A stretch of DNA of 64,000 nucleotides from Bacillus sp. AFS029637 (GCF_002584985.1 NZ_NUPZ01000023.1:153999-217998), one strand, 5' to 3'; shown: positions 48,457-56,406, numbered from the stretch's first letter. Program-made: numbers and translations. Notes: generated by a model from the letters alone, not told the origin.

Positions 48457-49275
48457 ATGATAAATGAATTTAGGCATTTGGGTGAAGGGTATACAGTAAT
48501 ATATTGTCCAGATGCAGCAACGAAACAAGTGAAAGAAGTATATATTGAAACAGAAGATTTTTCAAAGGTTGATATGGCTATCAAGGGGGCATGGAAAAGT
48601 TGGAAAAGGGATAAGAAAAAATATATAGGCGGAAGTGATGGACGAAAAACAATTAATTTGGCACGACTCATTATGGGTATTGATAGTAGGATAAAACACG
48701 TTGTAAATTTAACAGATAATCCTTATGATTTGAGAAAATGTAATTTAATTGTTATGAATTGTGGAGATAATCAAAAATCAGATGTAAGAAGTAAGATAGA
48801 AGAATTGAAGAAAAAAGTGCCATCTATATCAAAAATTCAAAACAAAGAATCTCAAACATCAATGCAACAGCAGTTAGTATTGCACAACGATGAAGGTAGA
48901 AAGTATTTGAACCGTACTGAAGTAGCTGGAACTCTAGGGATTGGAAAGAGTACAATTAGCTATTGGATTAAACGAAATAACCTTTCTGTAAAAAGGGATG
49001 AAATGGGCAAGATTATATTTGATGATGAGTTAATAGGGAAACTAAAAGAGATAAAAGATACAGTGAAGCCGATAAAAAGAGAAAAGGTAAAAAAAGAGGA
49101 TTCAGAAAAACAACAGAATCCCCAAAAACAAGATATTCGAATTATGAAAGATTACAAAACTAACGACTATTTATTAGTAGAAATAGAGAGTGCTGGCACA
49201 CTTTCTGAAATAAGAAGATTTAATAAGAAACAAATAGAACAATTAAGAGAATCTTTTTCGAATATACTTTCATAA
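48457..49275 (+). CDS. Degenerate HNH-like plus helix-turn-helix protein
   Basis: 272 residues, lying between the two RNA copies. Residues about 60-105 (TINLARLIMGIDSRIKHVVN, then LTDNPYDLRKCNLIVMN) have the outline of phage and intron HNH endonucleases, in which a VDHxNGxxxDNRxxNL motif is usual, but the catalytic His is replaced by Asn here. A MerR-like helix-turn-helix follows at about 148-190 (LNRTEVAGTLGIGKSTISYW). No RuvC domain. It may be a nuclease-derived DNA- or RNA-binding protein. Good AAAGGTGG site before the ATG. Confidence 0.7.
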   Translation: MINEFRHLGEGYTVIYCPDAATKQVKEVYIETEDFSKVDMAIKGAWKSWKRDKKKYIGGSDGRKTINLARLIMGIDSRIKHVVNLTDNPYDLRKCNLIVMNCGDNQKSDVRSKIEELKKKVPSISKIQNKESQTSMQQQLVLHNDEGRKYLNRTEVAGTLGIGKSTISYWIKRNNLSVKRDEMGKIIFDDELIGKLKEIKDTVKPIKREKVKKEDSEKQQNPQKQDIRIMKDYKTNDYLLVEIESAGTLSEIRRFNKKQIEQLRESFSNILS

Positions 49276-49436
49276 TAAGATCGTAGGTTTCTTTGTCAAT
49301 ATCGTAGATAAAATTTAGGTAAACTTAAAGAAGCTGAGAAACCCACAAGTCTGCTAAATGTTTTCAGTAGTGACGGGGATACCTTATTAATAACAAGCTG
49401 TAATGAGAAATACAGATAGATAGCAAATATTGTATA

Positions 49437-49467
49437 GCAGGAGCGAATTTACGTTCTTGCTTTTTTT
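49437..49467 (+). terminator. Terminator
   Basis: Nine-pair stem GCAGGAGCG / CGTTCTTGC (two wobble pairs) followed by seven T. It ends the HNH-like gene transcript and separates it from RNA copy B. Confidence 0.75.
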
Positions 49468-49479
49468 GTTATTCGGATA

Positions 49480-50098
49480 AAAATATCATTTGTTGTGACA
49501 AACTAACGAAAAATATTGTATTTATTACTGTATAAGACGGGAAAGAAGTTAATACTACGCAACAATATATTATGAAGCCTTAAGTAATACTAACTATTAA
49601 CATTCAGAATCTTCTTAGATGAATAAATTTTGCATAAAGAAAGCCTACGGTACGTAACACCTAATAACGATGATAAACAAGACATTAATGGCAAAGAGTG
49701 TCGGGAGTTCAAAATAAGACATGGTTGTACGACTGGAGTTAACCAGTTACTCGTAAGCGGCGATCATGACACTGATTCACGGCTATTCTTGTATAAGCTT
49801 CATTACAAGGATATACGGGTTATTTAGCGAATCACCCGACAGGGAACGGTGTTGGGCATGGGAAACACATCCTACGGCGTGATATGAAGCCGATAAGCTA
49901 TATACGGACGGTATATTAGTTTTATAAGCTATAACGGTTTGTTGTCAATGTAACCAATCTTAATTCGAGACCTCGCATCTAAGCCAGTACGAATGAGTGG
50001 GCTTTCCTCTTTGTTGCAAATTAACCGTTTCCGCTTTTGTTATCAATTTGATATTCCTCTTGAAGTCAGCGATCCGTTTCGTTGGCTTCTCTTTTTTT
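49480..50098 (+). ncRNA. Large structured RNA, copy B
   Basis: No coding frame. The block at about 49640-49955 aligns with copy A at about 47705-48020 from end to end, while most paired positions differ in a compensated way: TAGT/ACTA in A is GAGT/ACTC in B; CGTA/TACG in A is CTTGTA/TACAAG in B; CCACG/CGTGG in A is TAACG/CATTA in B (two compensated pairs, one lost). The CCC-loop-GGG hairpin is kept (loop GAAA in A, GACA in B). It ends at a strong terminator. The 5' limit is uncertain; the segment before 49640 does not align with A. Confidence 0.75.
50062..50098 (+). terminator. Terminator of RNA copy B
   Basis: Ten-pair stem GAAGTCAGCG / CGTTGGCTTC (with wobble pairs) and eight-base T-run. 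No protein gene precedes it, which supports an independent RNA transcript ending here. Confidence 0.8.
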
Positions 50099-50338
50099 AT
50101 GCCTACAATTATTTTCTCAAATAATATAAAAAGTTTCATTTTCTCTTTGTTAAAAGACCTCGCAGCATGTCTTAAGAGTGAGGAAGTCTTACACTACTTC
50201 CCGACCAATCATTTCCGATAGTGTTACTGATATTGCCAACAAATTCTTCCTAATTGGGCAAACGTGATGTAGGAGTCATGTTTGTCCTTTTTCCTATTAC
50301 AACGATTAAATTTACATATAAAAACGGGGGTTACGTTT
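50099..50338. other. Interval upstream of the XRE-like gene
   Basis: 240 AT-rich bases with short open frames that show no coding character. The end carries the ACGGGGG ribosome site of the next gene. I see no other structure. Confidence 0.35.
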
Positions 50339-50617
50339 ATGGAACAAAAAGAACTGAAAATACCAGTTATGTTGAATCACACGACTATCGGTATTTTACG
50401 AAAAATCAAAGGTGTTACGGCTTCTCAACTAGCGGATAGAATGCTTATCGGTCATTCAGCGTTAAATAAAGTAGAAAGCGGATTTACGCCAATTGCGGAC
50501 TTAATGAATGTGCGTTTATGGAAAGCTTTAACGGGTCTGGGGTATTCCGTTGAGGAAGTGTATCTAGTCGATGCCTTTGTAAAACAAAAAGGGGGCGTTG
50601 TTGATGAAGCAGCGTAA
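50339..50617 (+). CDS. Small XRE-like helix-turn-helix protein
   Basis: 92 residues starting at the ATG at 50339, eight bases after a run of G. The core ILRKIKGVTASQLADRMLIG followed by HSALNKVESGFTPI fits an XRE-type helix-turn-helix as in phage repressors or Cro-like proteins. It overlaps the next gene by 14 bases, forming a phage-like module. Target unknown. Confidence 0.75.
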   Translation: MEQKELKIPVMLNHTTIGILRKIKGVTASQLADRMLIGHSALNKVESGFTPIADLMNVRLWKALTGLGYSVEEVYLVDAFVKQKGGVVDEAA

Positions 50618-50999
50618 GTTGACACCGCAGCAGTTAGAAATTTTGACTGATGTGTTCCAACGTCAAAGAAGCGGGGAGACGTTAACCGCCATTGCAAAAG
50701 ACATAGGAGTCGATAGGCGAACCATCTACAATTGGCGAAAAGCTGAAGAGTGGGTCGAGATGGAACGTCAATTAAAAGAAAAACTTATAGCTGATGCGTA
50801 TTACAGCGTCATGGATACATTGGTTCGTCGGGCTATTGATGGCAAATCACCAAAGTTCATTGAGTTGTACTTGAAGACACAAGGCAAGCTTACTGATGTA
50901 TCAGAAATCAAAACAAAACAACAAATCAACATCGCACAGGACGGAGTAACAGAAGATTTGTTAGCCGACATTGATGCGATTCTAAACGGGGGATATTAA
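50604..50999 (+). CDS. phBC6A51-type HTH protein (small-terminase-like)
   Basis: 131 residues. N-terminal helix-turn-helix (LTAIAKDIGVDRRTIYNWRK) and helical remainder (AYYSVMDTLVRRAIDGKSPK, then FIELYLKTQGKL). This arrangement is that of the phage phBC6A51-type small-terminase-like family of B. cereus prophages. The ATG at 50604, seven bases after GGGGGC, is preferred over the TTG at 50598. A large-terminase gene does not follow, so the packaging role, if any, would use a helper phage. Confidence 0.75.
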   Translation: MKQRKLTPQQLEILTDVFQRQRSGETLTAIAKDIGVDRRTIYNWRKAEEWVEMERQLKEKLIADAYYSVMDTLVRRAIDGKSPKFIELYLKTQGKLTDVSEIKTKQQINIAQDGVTEDLLADIDAILNGGY

Positions 51000-51001
51000 A
51001 T

Positions 51002-51616
51002 ATGACAAACGCAGTAGAAGTAGCAAAACAAACAGTAGAAAACTACGAGGGAAAACGTATTGAATTGCAAAATAAATTAGTAGAATTGGATACGGACATT
51101 CGTCGATTAAACAAAGAAATCGAAGCTGATTTCCAAAGTATTGTTATGAATGGTGGAATACAAAATGAGAAGCTACGTACGGAGTTATCCGCGGTTCAAG
51201 GGACACGAGAACAAGTGCTTATTATGTTAGGGAATATGGATAATCTACTTCAAGGTGCGTTAGAAGGAATGCGTGGTCAAGTCGAAGCAGACCGCGACAA
51301 GGTATTTGCGGAGATTCGTAAACAAGAAGAAGCACTTGCCGATGAAATCAAAACTGCTAAGCTGAATTATTTGCAATCACTTGTAAAACAACATGAATTA
51401 ATCATGGACGCAAGCGGGGAACTGGGTGCATTCCGTGACATTGAAACTCGTTTAGGTATCCGACCGATTGATATGCGTACGCGTCGTTTAGTAGATTTTG
51501 ATATGGCACAATCTTATTACAATGGCTTTCACCCTATTGTGACCGTCGAAGACGTACGTAAAGCCTATTTTGGAGAACTTGAGTACCATGCAGAACAATA
51601 TGCAGAACAAAAATAA
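51002..51616 (+). CDS. Coiled-coil phage-type protein
   Basis: 204 residues: a long heptad-rich region at about 15-140 (YEGKRIELQNKLVELDTDIR and VEADRDKVFAEIRKQEEALA) and a globular C-terminal part ending EYHAEQYAEQK. It begins two bases after the previous stop. Resembles phage scaffold or tail-assembly accessory proteins in general character; the family is not recognised. Ends at a terminator. Confidence 0.7.
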   Translation: MTNAVEVAKQTVENYEGKRIELQNKLVELDTDIRRLNKEIEADFQSIVMNGGIQNEKLRTELSAVQGTREQVLIMLGNMDNLLQGALEGMRGQVEADRDKVFAEIRKQEEALADEIKTAKLNYLQSLVKQHELIMDASGELGAFRDIETRLGIRPIDMRTRRLVDFDMAQSYYNGFHPIVTVEDVRKAYFGELEYHAEQYAEQK

Positions 51617-51627
51617 CGAAAACATAG

Positions 51628-51656
51628 AAAAAGCAAGCGTCGTGCTTGCTTTTCTT
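51628..51656 (+). terminator. Terminator
   Basis: Stem AAAAAGCAAGC / GCTTGCTTTT with loop GTCGT; closes the phage-like gene module. Confidence 0.82.
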
Positions 51657-51676
51657 TTTATATAATCAAGAGTATT

Positions 51677-51901
51677 TTATTCTTGATTTTTCTTTTCCCT
51701 TTCCTTCTTTTCTCCTTCTTCTATATTCCATTCATCGCCCCAGTAAATTTGAATTCCATCTCCTTCTCGCATGTTTTCATAGGCGGGAATTATAACTTGA
51801 ACACCTTCTCTTGCATCTTCTATATTAATCAATTCATCCGTGTCTGGAATTTTTGGGATTGCTAATTCTTCTTTTGAATCATTTGATTTATTATTAGTCA
51901 T
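51677..51901 (-). CDS. Small acidic protein
   Basis: 74 residues from the ATG at 51901 (two codons more if the ATG at 51907 is used, but the AGGAGAG site then lies too close). Acidic and soluble, with the segment GVQVIIPAYENMREGDGIQI followed by YWGDEW. That pattern (valine-rich strand, Tyr, Met, Gly-Asp, strand, Trp) recalls short beta-sandwich repeats in bacterial surface or phage proteins. The only gene of the element on the minus strand. Function unknown. Confidence 0.55.
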   Translation of the reverse strand: MTNNKSNDSKEELAIPKIPDTDELINIEDAREGVQVIIPAYENMREGDGIQIYWGDEWNIEEGEKKEREKKNQE

Positions 51902-52061
51902 CTTCATCTCTCCTCTGTAATTAAATAATTCCTACGTACTCCGATATTATTTCTACTTTTTATTTATAATAGAAGAAAACTGGTTAATTTACCTTTTTTA
52001 AAGGAGGCATATTAAATTTTTATTAAAAAAAGCCAAGTGTTTAGAACGGTGCAATAATTAA

Positions 52062-52073
52062 GCATGGTATAAT
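52062..52073 (+). promoter_or_regulatory. Extended -10 promoter of the toxin operon
   Basis: GCATGGTATAAT: TATAAT at 52068-52073 with TGN directly upstream (extended -10). No good -35 element. It lies 34 bases before the 21-codon frame and 96 before the toxin start. Confidence 0.55.
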
Positions 52074-52107
52074 TTCCTTATGAAATACTAGGAAAAGAAG
52101 GGGTATT

Positions 52108-52173
52108 ATGGTTCGAGTGAAAAATGATTTTTCCTATCAACAGCAACAACTAGCAAGGGAGGATAACGCATGA
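52108..52173 (+). CDS. 21-codon leader frame overlapping the toxin start
   Basis: ATG behind GAAGGGG, 21 codons starting MVRVKNDFSYQQQQ, ending in a TGA that overlaps the toxin ATG (ATGA). LXG loci often have a small partner gene upstream; this one is far shorter than such partners, so it may be a remnant or a leader that couples toxin translation. Confidence 0.4.
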   Translation: MVRVKNDFSYQQQQLAREDNA

Positions 52174-53828
52174 GTTTAAATATGTATTTGGGAGAAGTGC
52201 AAAGCCAAACTCAAAGTATGAACGCTGTATGTAACGCTACCATTCAAGGTATGGAACAAGTCATTCAGTCGATTGACACCTTTGCAATTGATACTGTTCT
52301 ACAAGGACAAACTTATAGCAGTGCAAAATCATTTTTTGTACAAACCTTTCGTCCGTTAGCACAAGGAATCATTTACTTATGTGAAGAATTAATCCGTCAA
52401 AATGATGCCTTTCCAAGTCAATTTCAATCACAAGTCGCTTCCACAGATGTAATCGAACAAGAAATATTAGAACAAATTCGAGAAATTGACCGAATGAAAG
52501 CAAGTATGGAAGCCATCAGTCAAGCTATGCCAATCCCAGGTATGGACGCTATGGCGAATCTTTTTACTGTCATGAGGAAAAAACTGCAAGAAAAATTAGA
52601 ACATCTATATGAATTTAATTATATTTCTAGTAATAATTATGATACTGCACTCCAACTAGCCGCTAGCATTGCGACAGGTTTAGCAGAGGTACAAAGTGGA
52701 AAAGGCTTTAGTCCTGCAAGTGGTACATTTAGTACACAAGGGTTGAATATGGAGTGGAAAACTGCTATTCAAGCGATTGGAGAAGATAGGGCACGCCAAG
52801 CTAGCAATCTTCTAAATGACAATTTATCAGATGATAATATCGAAGAAGGTACAATGTATGATACCCCCCCTGAAAAATCTATGCTTAGAAAAATTTGGGA
52901 CGGTATATACGTTGGTTCTGGGGAAGTTATCGGAGGGATTGTAGAAGGATTCAATTCACTAGACGATACAGTAACAAAAGAGAATATTAAGTATGCTATA
53001 GGCCATCCCCTAGAGACGGCATATACTGCGTGGAATACTTTTTCGGATTCATTTATGAATGATGTTTGGCATGGTGATGCAGAGAGTATTGCAAAATGGG
53101 GAACGAATACTTTTATGAACGTTGGATTAGGATGGGCTGGGGATAAAGGGATAAGCAGAGTAGGAAAAATAACTACACTCGGTGAAAGTGTGAATATAGC
53201 AAAATTCTCAGAAGGTATCTCGTCTGTTTCGAATCAAATACCATTGAAAAACCGATTTGCTTTTGCAGGTGCTAGCGGCTTTGGAAGCACTCAGATAAAA
53301 ACTTTTGAAGCTTTACAAGAAGCCCGTGATACATTTATGTTTTCAAAAACTGGTGGGAAAACTAGAGTTAAAGATGTACAAGAGGTAATCCAAGATTACG
53401 CAGATAAGGTTCTTGATAAAGTAGATGTAAAAAATGAGTATCCCGATTCGTATACAGCATCTCAAAAATTGCGTGCAGAACTTAAAGAAGCAGGGATTGA
53501 ACCACCACCGTATCCTAATGCGGCACATCATATTGTACCTTGGAATGATGGTAGGGCTGTGGAAGTACAGGAATTATTAAAAGAGATTGGAATACACCAT
53601 GATGCTGCTGTCAATGGGGTATTTTTACCGTATAAAGTGAATGATTATGTGACCACTGAAGTATTGCATATAGGTAGCCATTCTAAAGAGTATATAAGAG
53701 AAGTAACAGAACGACTAAATAGTGTTGTGGAAATGGGTGGTACTCAAGCTGATGTAGCTGAAGTTTTACACAAAATAAGACAAGATTTATTAGAAGGTAA
53801 GATAAGATTAAATGAACCAAAGAAATAA
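52170..53828 (+). CDS. LXG-domain polymorphic toxin with C-terminal AHH nuclease
   Basis: 552 residues. Residues about 1-200 form the all-helical LXG domain (SLNMYLGEVQSQTQSMNAV) used for export by the type VII secretion system; a middle region follows; the C-terminal toxin domain carries the AHH motif at 452-454 (NAAHHIVPWNDG) and HIGSHSKEY near 500, the pattern of AHH nucleases of the HNH/Endo VII fold. It would attack nucleic acid of neighbouring cells. Immunity genes follow at once. No signal peptide. Confidence 0.92.
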   Translation: MSLNMYLGEVQSQTQSMNAVCNATIQGMEQVIQSIDTFAIDTVLQGQTYSSAKSFFVQTFRPLAQGIIYLCEELIRQNDAFPSQFQSQVASTDVIEQEILEQIREIDRMKASMEAISQAMPIPGMDAMANLFTVMRKKLQEKLEHLYEFNYISSNNYDTALQLAASIATGLAEVQSGKGFSPASGTFSTQGLNMEWKTAIQAIGEDRARQASNLLNDNLSDDNIEEGTMYDTPPEKSMLRKIWDGIYVGSGEVIGGIVEGFNSLDDTVTKENIKYAIGHPLETAYTAWNTFSDSFMNDVWHGDAESIAKWGTNTFMNVGLGWAGDKGISRVGKITTLGESVNIAKFSEGISSVSNQIPLKNRFAFAGASGFGSTQIKTFEALQEARDTFMFSKTGGKTRVKDVQEVIQDYADKVLDKVDVKNEYPDSYTASQKLRAELKEAGIEPPPYPNAAHHIVPWNDGRAVEVQELLKEIGIHHDAAVNGVFLPYKVNDYVTTEVLHIGSHSKEYIREVTERLNSVVEMGGTQADVAEVLHKIRQDLLEGKIRLNEPKK

Positions 53829-53863
53829 CTATATGTCAATAAATGGTGAAGGAGAATATACAT

Positions 53864-54433
53864 ATGAAGATTTGGCAATTAAAAAGTTCAACTAGTGATT
53901 ATCAAACTTTTCAATTATTAAATTATGAAGAGGACAAAAAATATTTTAAAAATGATTTTAACTCTACAGTGAGTTTGTCAGATTCATGGACAGTTAAATT
54001 TATTGAGATTATAGATGAAGGGTATCAAAGTGATTGTCCTATTTTTTGGGGGAAATCTGGTGTACAAATAATTAGTGAGAAAGCTAAAGGAGTATTAGAA
54101 CCCTTAGTAGGCAATAATGTTGAATTTTTACCATTAATTCATAAAACAACAAACGAAAAGTACTATGCTATTCACGTTTTATGTGTGTTAGATGCACTTG
54201 ATATTAATAATACAATATTTGAAAAATTAAGTTCAGGTTTAATAATAGGCTGTGAAAAATTTGTATTTATTCCTAGTGTTGTTCAAAATGAAATGTTTTT
54301 TAAATTGTATATAAATGGAAAGGTTCACCCGACCTATATTTTGGTAGCAGATGAATTTAGAAATGCAGTTTTAGAAAGTGATTTAAAAGGTTTTGAATTT
54401 GTAGAGATATGGGATTCAGAAGCAAATATGTAG
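53864..54433 (+). CDS. Imm11-like immunity protein, copy 1
   Basis: 189 residues, starting MKIWQLKSSTSDYQTF at the ATG at 53864 behind GAAGGAGA. It is a close paralogue of the gene at 54650 (identical ends such as EFRNAVLESDLKGFEFVE). Single Trp-rich beta segments and the overall layout fit the Imm11 (DUF1629) group, known to accompany HNH/AHH-type toxins. Its place 35 bases after the toxin marks it as the cognate antidote. Confidence 0.8.
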   Translation: MKIWQLKSSTSDYQTFQLLNYEEDKKYFKNDFNSTVSLSDSWTVKFIEIIDEGYQSDCPIFWGKSGVQIISEKAKGVLEPLVGNNVEFLPLIHKTTNEKYYAIHVLCVLDALDINNTIFEKLSSGLIIGCEKFVFIPSVVQNEMFFKLYINGKVHPTYILVADEFRNAVLESDLKGFEFVEIWDSEANM

Positions 54434-54471
54434 TTAAATTGACTTTCAAAAGCTGACAGACATTATAAAAA

Positions 54472-54507
54472 AGCAGAACCTCAGCTTTCATCAGGTTCTG
54501 CTTTTTT
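54472..54507 (+). terminator. Terminator after immunity copy 1
   Basis: Stem AGCAGAACCT / AGGTTCTGCT with loop and T-run. It ends the toxin-immunity transcript; the orphan cassette follows. Confidence 0.85.
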
Positions 54508-54575
54508 GCTACCTACTACCTCACATATACACAGGCTTCATTTGCTGTTACATAGTATGTTTTGCCATTGTAAAT

Positions 54576-54611
54576 GGTAAATTAAAATTAAATAAACCGA
54601 AGAAGGAATAA
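54576..54611 (+). pseudogene. Relic of a second toxin C-terminus
   Basis: Eleven codons and stop reading GKLKLNKPKKE, matching the end of the full toxin (GKIRLNEPKK) in sequence and in the distance to a downstream Imm11 gene. The rest of that toxin is missing. This is the scar of an orphan toxin-immunity cassette, produced by recombination at the 3' end of the toxin gene. Confidence 0.7.
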
Positions 54612-54649
54612 TTTTATTTATGCTAGAAAAATAGTAAAGGAGAAAAAAG

Positions 54650-55222
54650 ATGAAAATTTGGCAATTAAAAAGTTTATTTGATCACTATAAATCTTTTCAA
54701 CTATTAAATTTGAAAGAAGACCGTAAAAAATATTTCGATGAAAAAATTGATTTGGCAATAAAGCTATCTGATTCATGGGGAGAAATTCTTGTTGAATGTG
54801 TAGAAGGAGATAACCATAGTGATTGTCCTATGTTCTGGGGGGAACTTGGCACGCCGATGGTTAGTAGAAAAGCAAAAGAGGTATTAGAACCTCTAATTTG
54901 TAATAATGTTGAGTTCCTTCCGCTAACCCATGATGTTACAGGTGAAGTTTATTACCTAATAAACGTTTTAAATACAATTGATGCAATTGACTACAATAAA
55001 GCAGTTTTTGAAAAACTAAGTACAGGATTAATAATAGGTTTCGAAAAATACGCATTTTTGCCTAATATAGTTGAAGGGCAGATAATATTTAAAACCTATT
55101 TAAATCAAAGATTACACTCCTCTACTGTTTTAGTGTCTGACGAATTTAGAAATGCAGTTTTAGAGAGTGATTTAAAAGGCTTTGAATTTGTAGAGGTATG
55201 GGATTCAAAAGCGGACATGTAA
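54650..55222 (+). CDS. Imm11-like immunity protein, copy 2
   Basis: 190 residues, paralogue of the 53864 gene along its whole length (MKIWQLKSLFDHYKSFQLLN versus the first copy; the end EFRNAVLESDLKGFEFVE is identical). The middle is more diverged, as expected for antidotes specific to different toxins. Preceded by a toxin-tail relic, so its own toxin has been lost; it may protect against a rival strain. ATG behind AAAGGAGA. Confidence 0.8.
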   Translation: MKIWQLKSLFDHYKSFQLLNLKEDRKKYFDEKIDLAIKLSDSWGEILVECVEGDNHSDCPMFWGELGTPMVSRKAKEVLEPLICNNVEFLPLTHDVTGEVYYLINVLNTIDAIDYNKAVFEKLSTGLIIGFEKYAFLPNIVEGQIIFKTYLNQRLHSSTVLVSDEFRNAVLESDLKGFEFVEVWDSKADM

Positions 55223-55259
55223 AAGAAAGTCCTTAAAATAACTGATAGGAGTTAACAGC

Positions 55260-55379
55260 ATGGACACAAAAGTTTCAGAAATCCTAAGAATGTTAGACAA
55301 TTATGAGGGAAATGAGAAAGGAATTTTTGAACAGATTCAAGCTGAAGCAATGGTGAAATTTATATGTGGAAAAATCTGA
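55260..55379 (+). CDS. Short frame (39 codons) upstream of the YrhA-like gene
   Basis: 39 codons starting MDTKVSEILRMLDNYEGNEK, with GATAGGAG eleven bases upstream, overlapping the next gene by 16 bases. Helical and polar. It could be a truncated remnant of another cassette gene or a coupling leader. No family recognised. Confidence 0.4.
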   Translation: MDTKVSEILRMLDNYEGNEKGIFEQIQAEAMVKFICGKI

Positions 55380-55816
55380 TTTTAGAAATTGAAAAAATAG
55401 AGAAAAGTTTTAATGATAAACTGAGTACGCCAGCAACAGATAGCGAAGTTCAGAAATTAAGAGAACATGCAAAAGAGAAATTTAATGTTGATTTACCGAG
55501 TGAATACGAAGAGTTTCTTAAAATTATAAATGGTTTAGATTTTAATGGGCTGGTACTTTACGGAGTTGATTCTCCTTTACTAGAAACAGAAAAAGATGAA
55601 CAAATTTGCGGCTTTATAGACACGAATGAGATTTGGTATGAAAATGAATTTCAAAAAGAGTATCTTTTCTTTGGGGATTCAAATATTGCGTGGTTTTGCA
55701 AAAACTTATCAGACAGTACTTATCTAGAACTCGATAAACCATCTGGCACAGTGATGAACACATATAATGATTTCAATACAATGCTTGAGGAAGTATTGAA
55801 AACAGCCCATCTGTAA
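55364..55816 (+). CDS. SMI1/KNR4-like (YrhA-type) immunity protein
   Basis: 150 residues. The SUKH pattern is seen in VDLPSEYEEFLKIINGLDFN, the glycine-rich turn LYGVDSPL, and the late strand FFGDSNIAWFC. Such proteins neutralise various polymorphic toxins. It belongs to the immunity array behind the LXG toxin although no matching toxin is present. The start ATG at 55364 lies inside the previous short frame. Confidence 0.85.
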   Translation: MWKNLILEIEKIEKSFNDKLSTPATDSEVQKLREHAKEKFNVDLPSEYEEFLKIINGLDFNGLVLYGVDSPLLETEKDEQICGFIDTNEIWYENEFQKEYLFFGDSNIAWFCKNLSDSTYLELDKPSGTVMNTYNDFNTMLEEVLKTAHL

Positions 55817-55834
55817 TAAGGAGGTAATTAAAAC

Positions 55835-56290
55835 ATGTTTAATTTTTTGAAAAAACACATTGTAGCAGACGAGAGTATTAAATCTAATCAAAAACCTATT
55901 TTTTATCCTTTATCAAAAGAAGAGATAGCAGAAGCAGAAGATTTGTTGAAAATGCAATTCCCAAAAGAATTAAAACGTTTCTATGAGGAAATTGGCTATG
56001 GATTTTTAAAGACTAATAAGACTCTTATTAACAGATTCATGGACCCATTTTCTGTTGCAGATTTTCGTTTAAGACAAGATATTTATGAATATAATCCTAA
56101 TTTCGACGATGTCGATGATGAAGAATCACTAGTATTTTTTGAAGTATCAGAGATTAGCTTTTTAACAATTAAATTTAAGCAGGAAAATGAAATAGGTCAA
56201 TGTCCTATATATTATGGTTCAACGAAAATAGAGGATTCTTTAGAAGAATTTTTAATAAAAATGGAAGAAAATCCTGATTATTATATTTAA
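55835..56290 (+). CDS. SMI1/KNR4-family immunity protein
   Basis: 151 residues with the SUKH layout: LSKEEIAEAEDLLKMQFPKE, LKRFYEEIGYGFL and a late acidic segment (DDVDDEESLVFFEVSEISF). Starts 18 bases after its neighbour behind AAGGAGG. Another orphan antidote of the array; diverged from the one upstream. Confidence 0.85.
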   Translation: MFNFLKKHIVADESIKSNQKPIFYPLSKEEIAEAEDLLKMQFPKELKRFYEEIGYGFLKTNKTLINRFMDPFSVADFRLRQDIYEYNPNFDDVDDEESLVFFEVSEISFLTIKFKQENEIGQCPIYYGSTKIEDSLEEFLIKMEENPDYYI

Positions 56291-56406
56291 TAGATATCAA
56301 TTCTATTTTTTTAAAGTAGTGCATTATTGGTTCATCATTTTAAGAATTGTTTTCTAGCTTATGTGATTGCGAAGACAAATAATAATTAATTATGAGTAAC
56401 AAAAGT

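Noticed and set aside
47524-50098. Group I or group II intron, or IscB-associated HEARO RNA, as the identity of the paired RNA copies
   Set aside because: I see no group II domain V hairpin, no group I core, no reverse transcriptase and no RuvC/IscB gene; the neighbouring protein lacks a catalytic HNH. The copies are also larger than HEARO.
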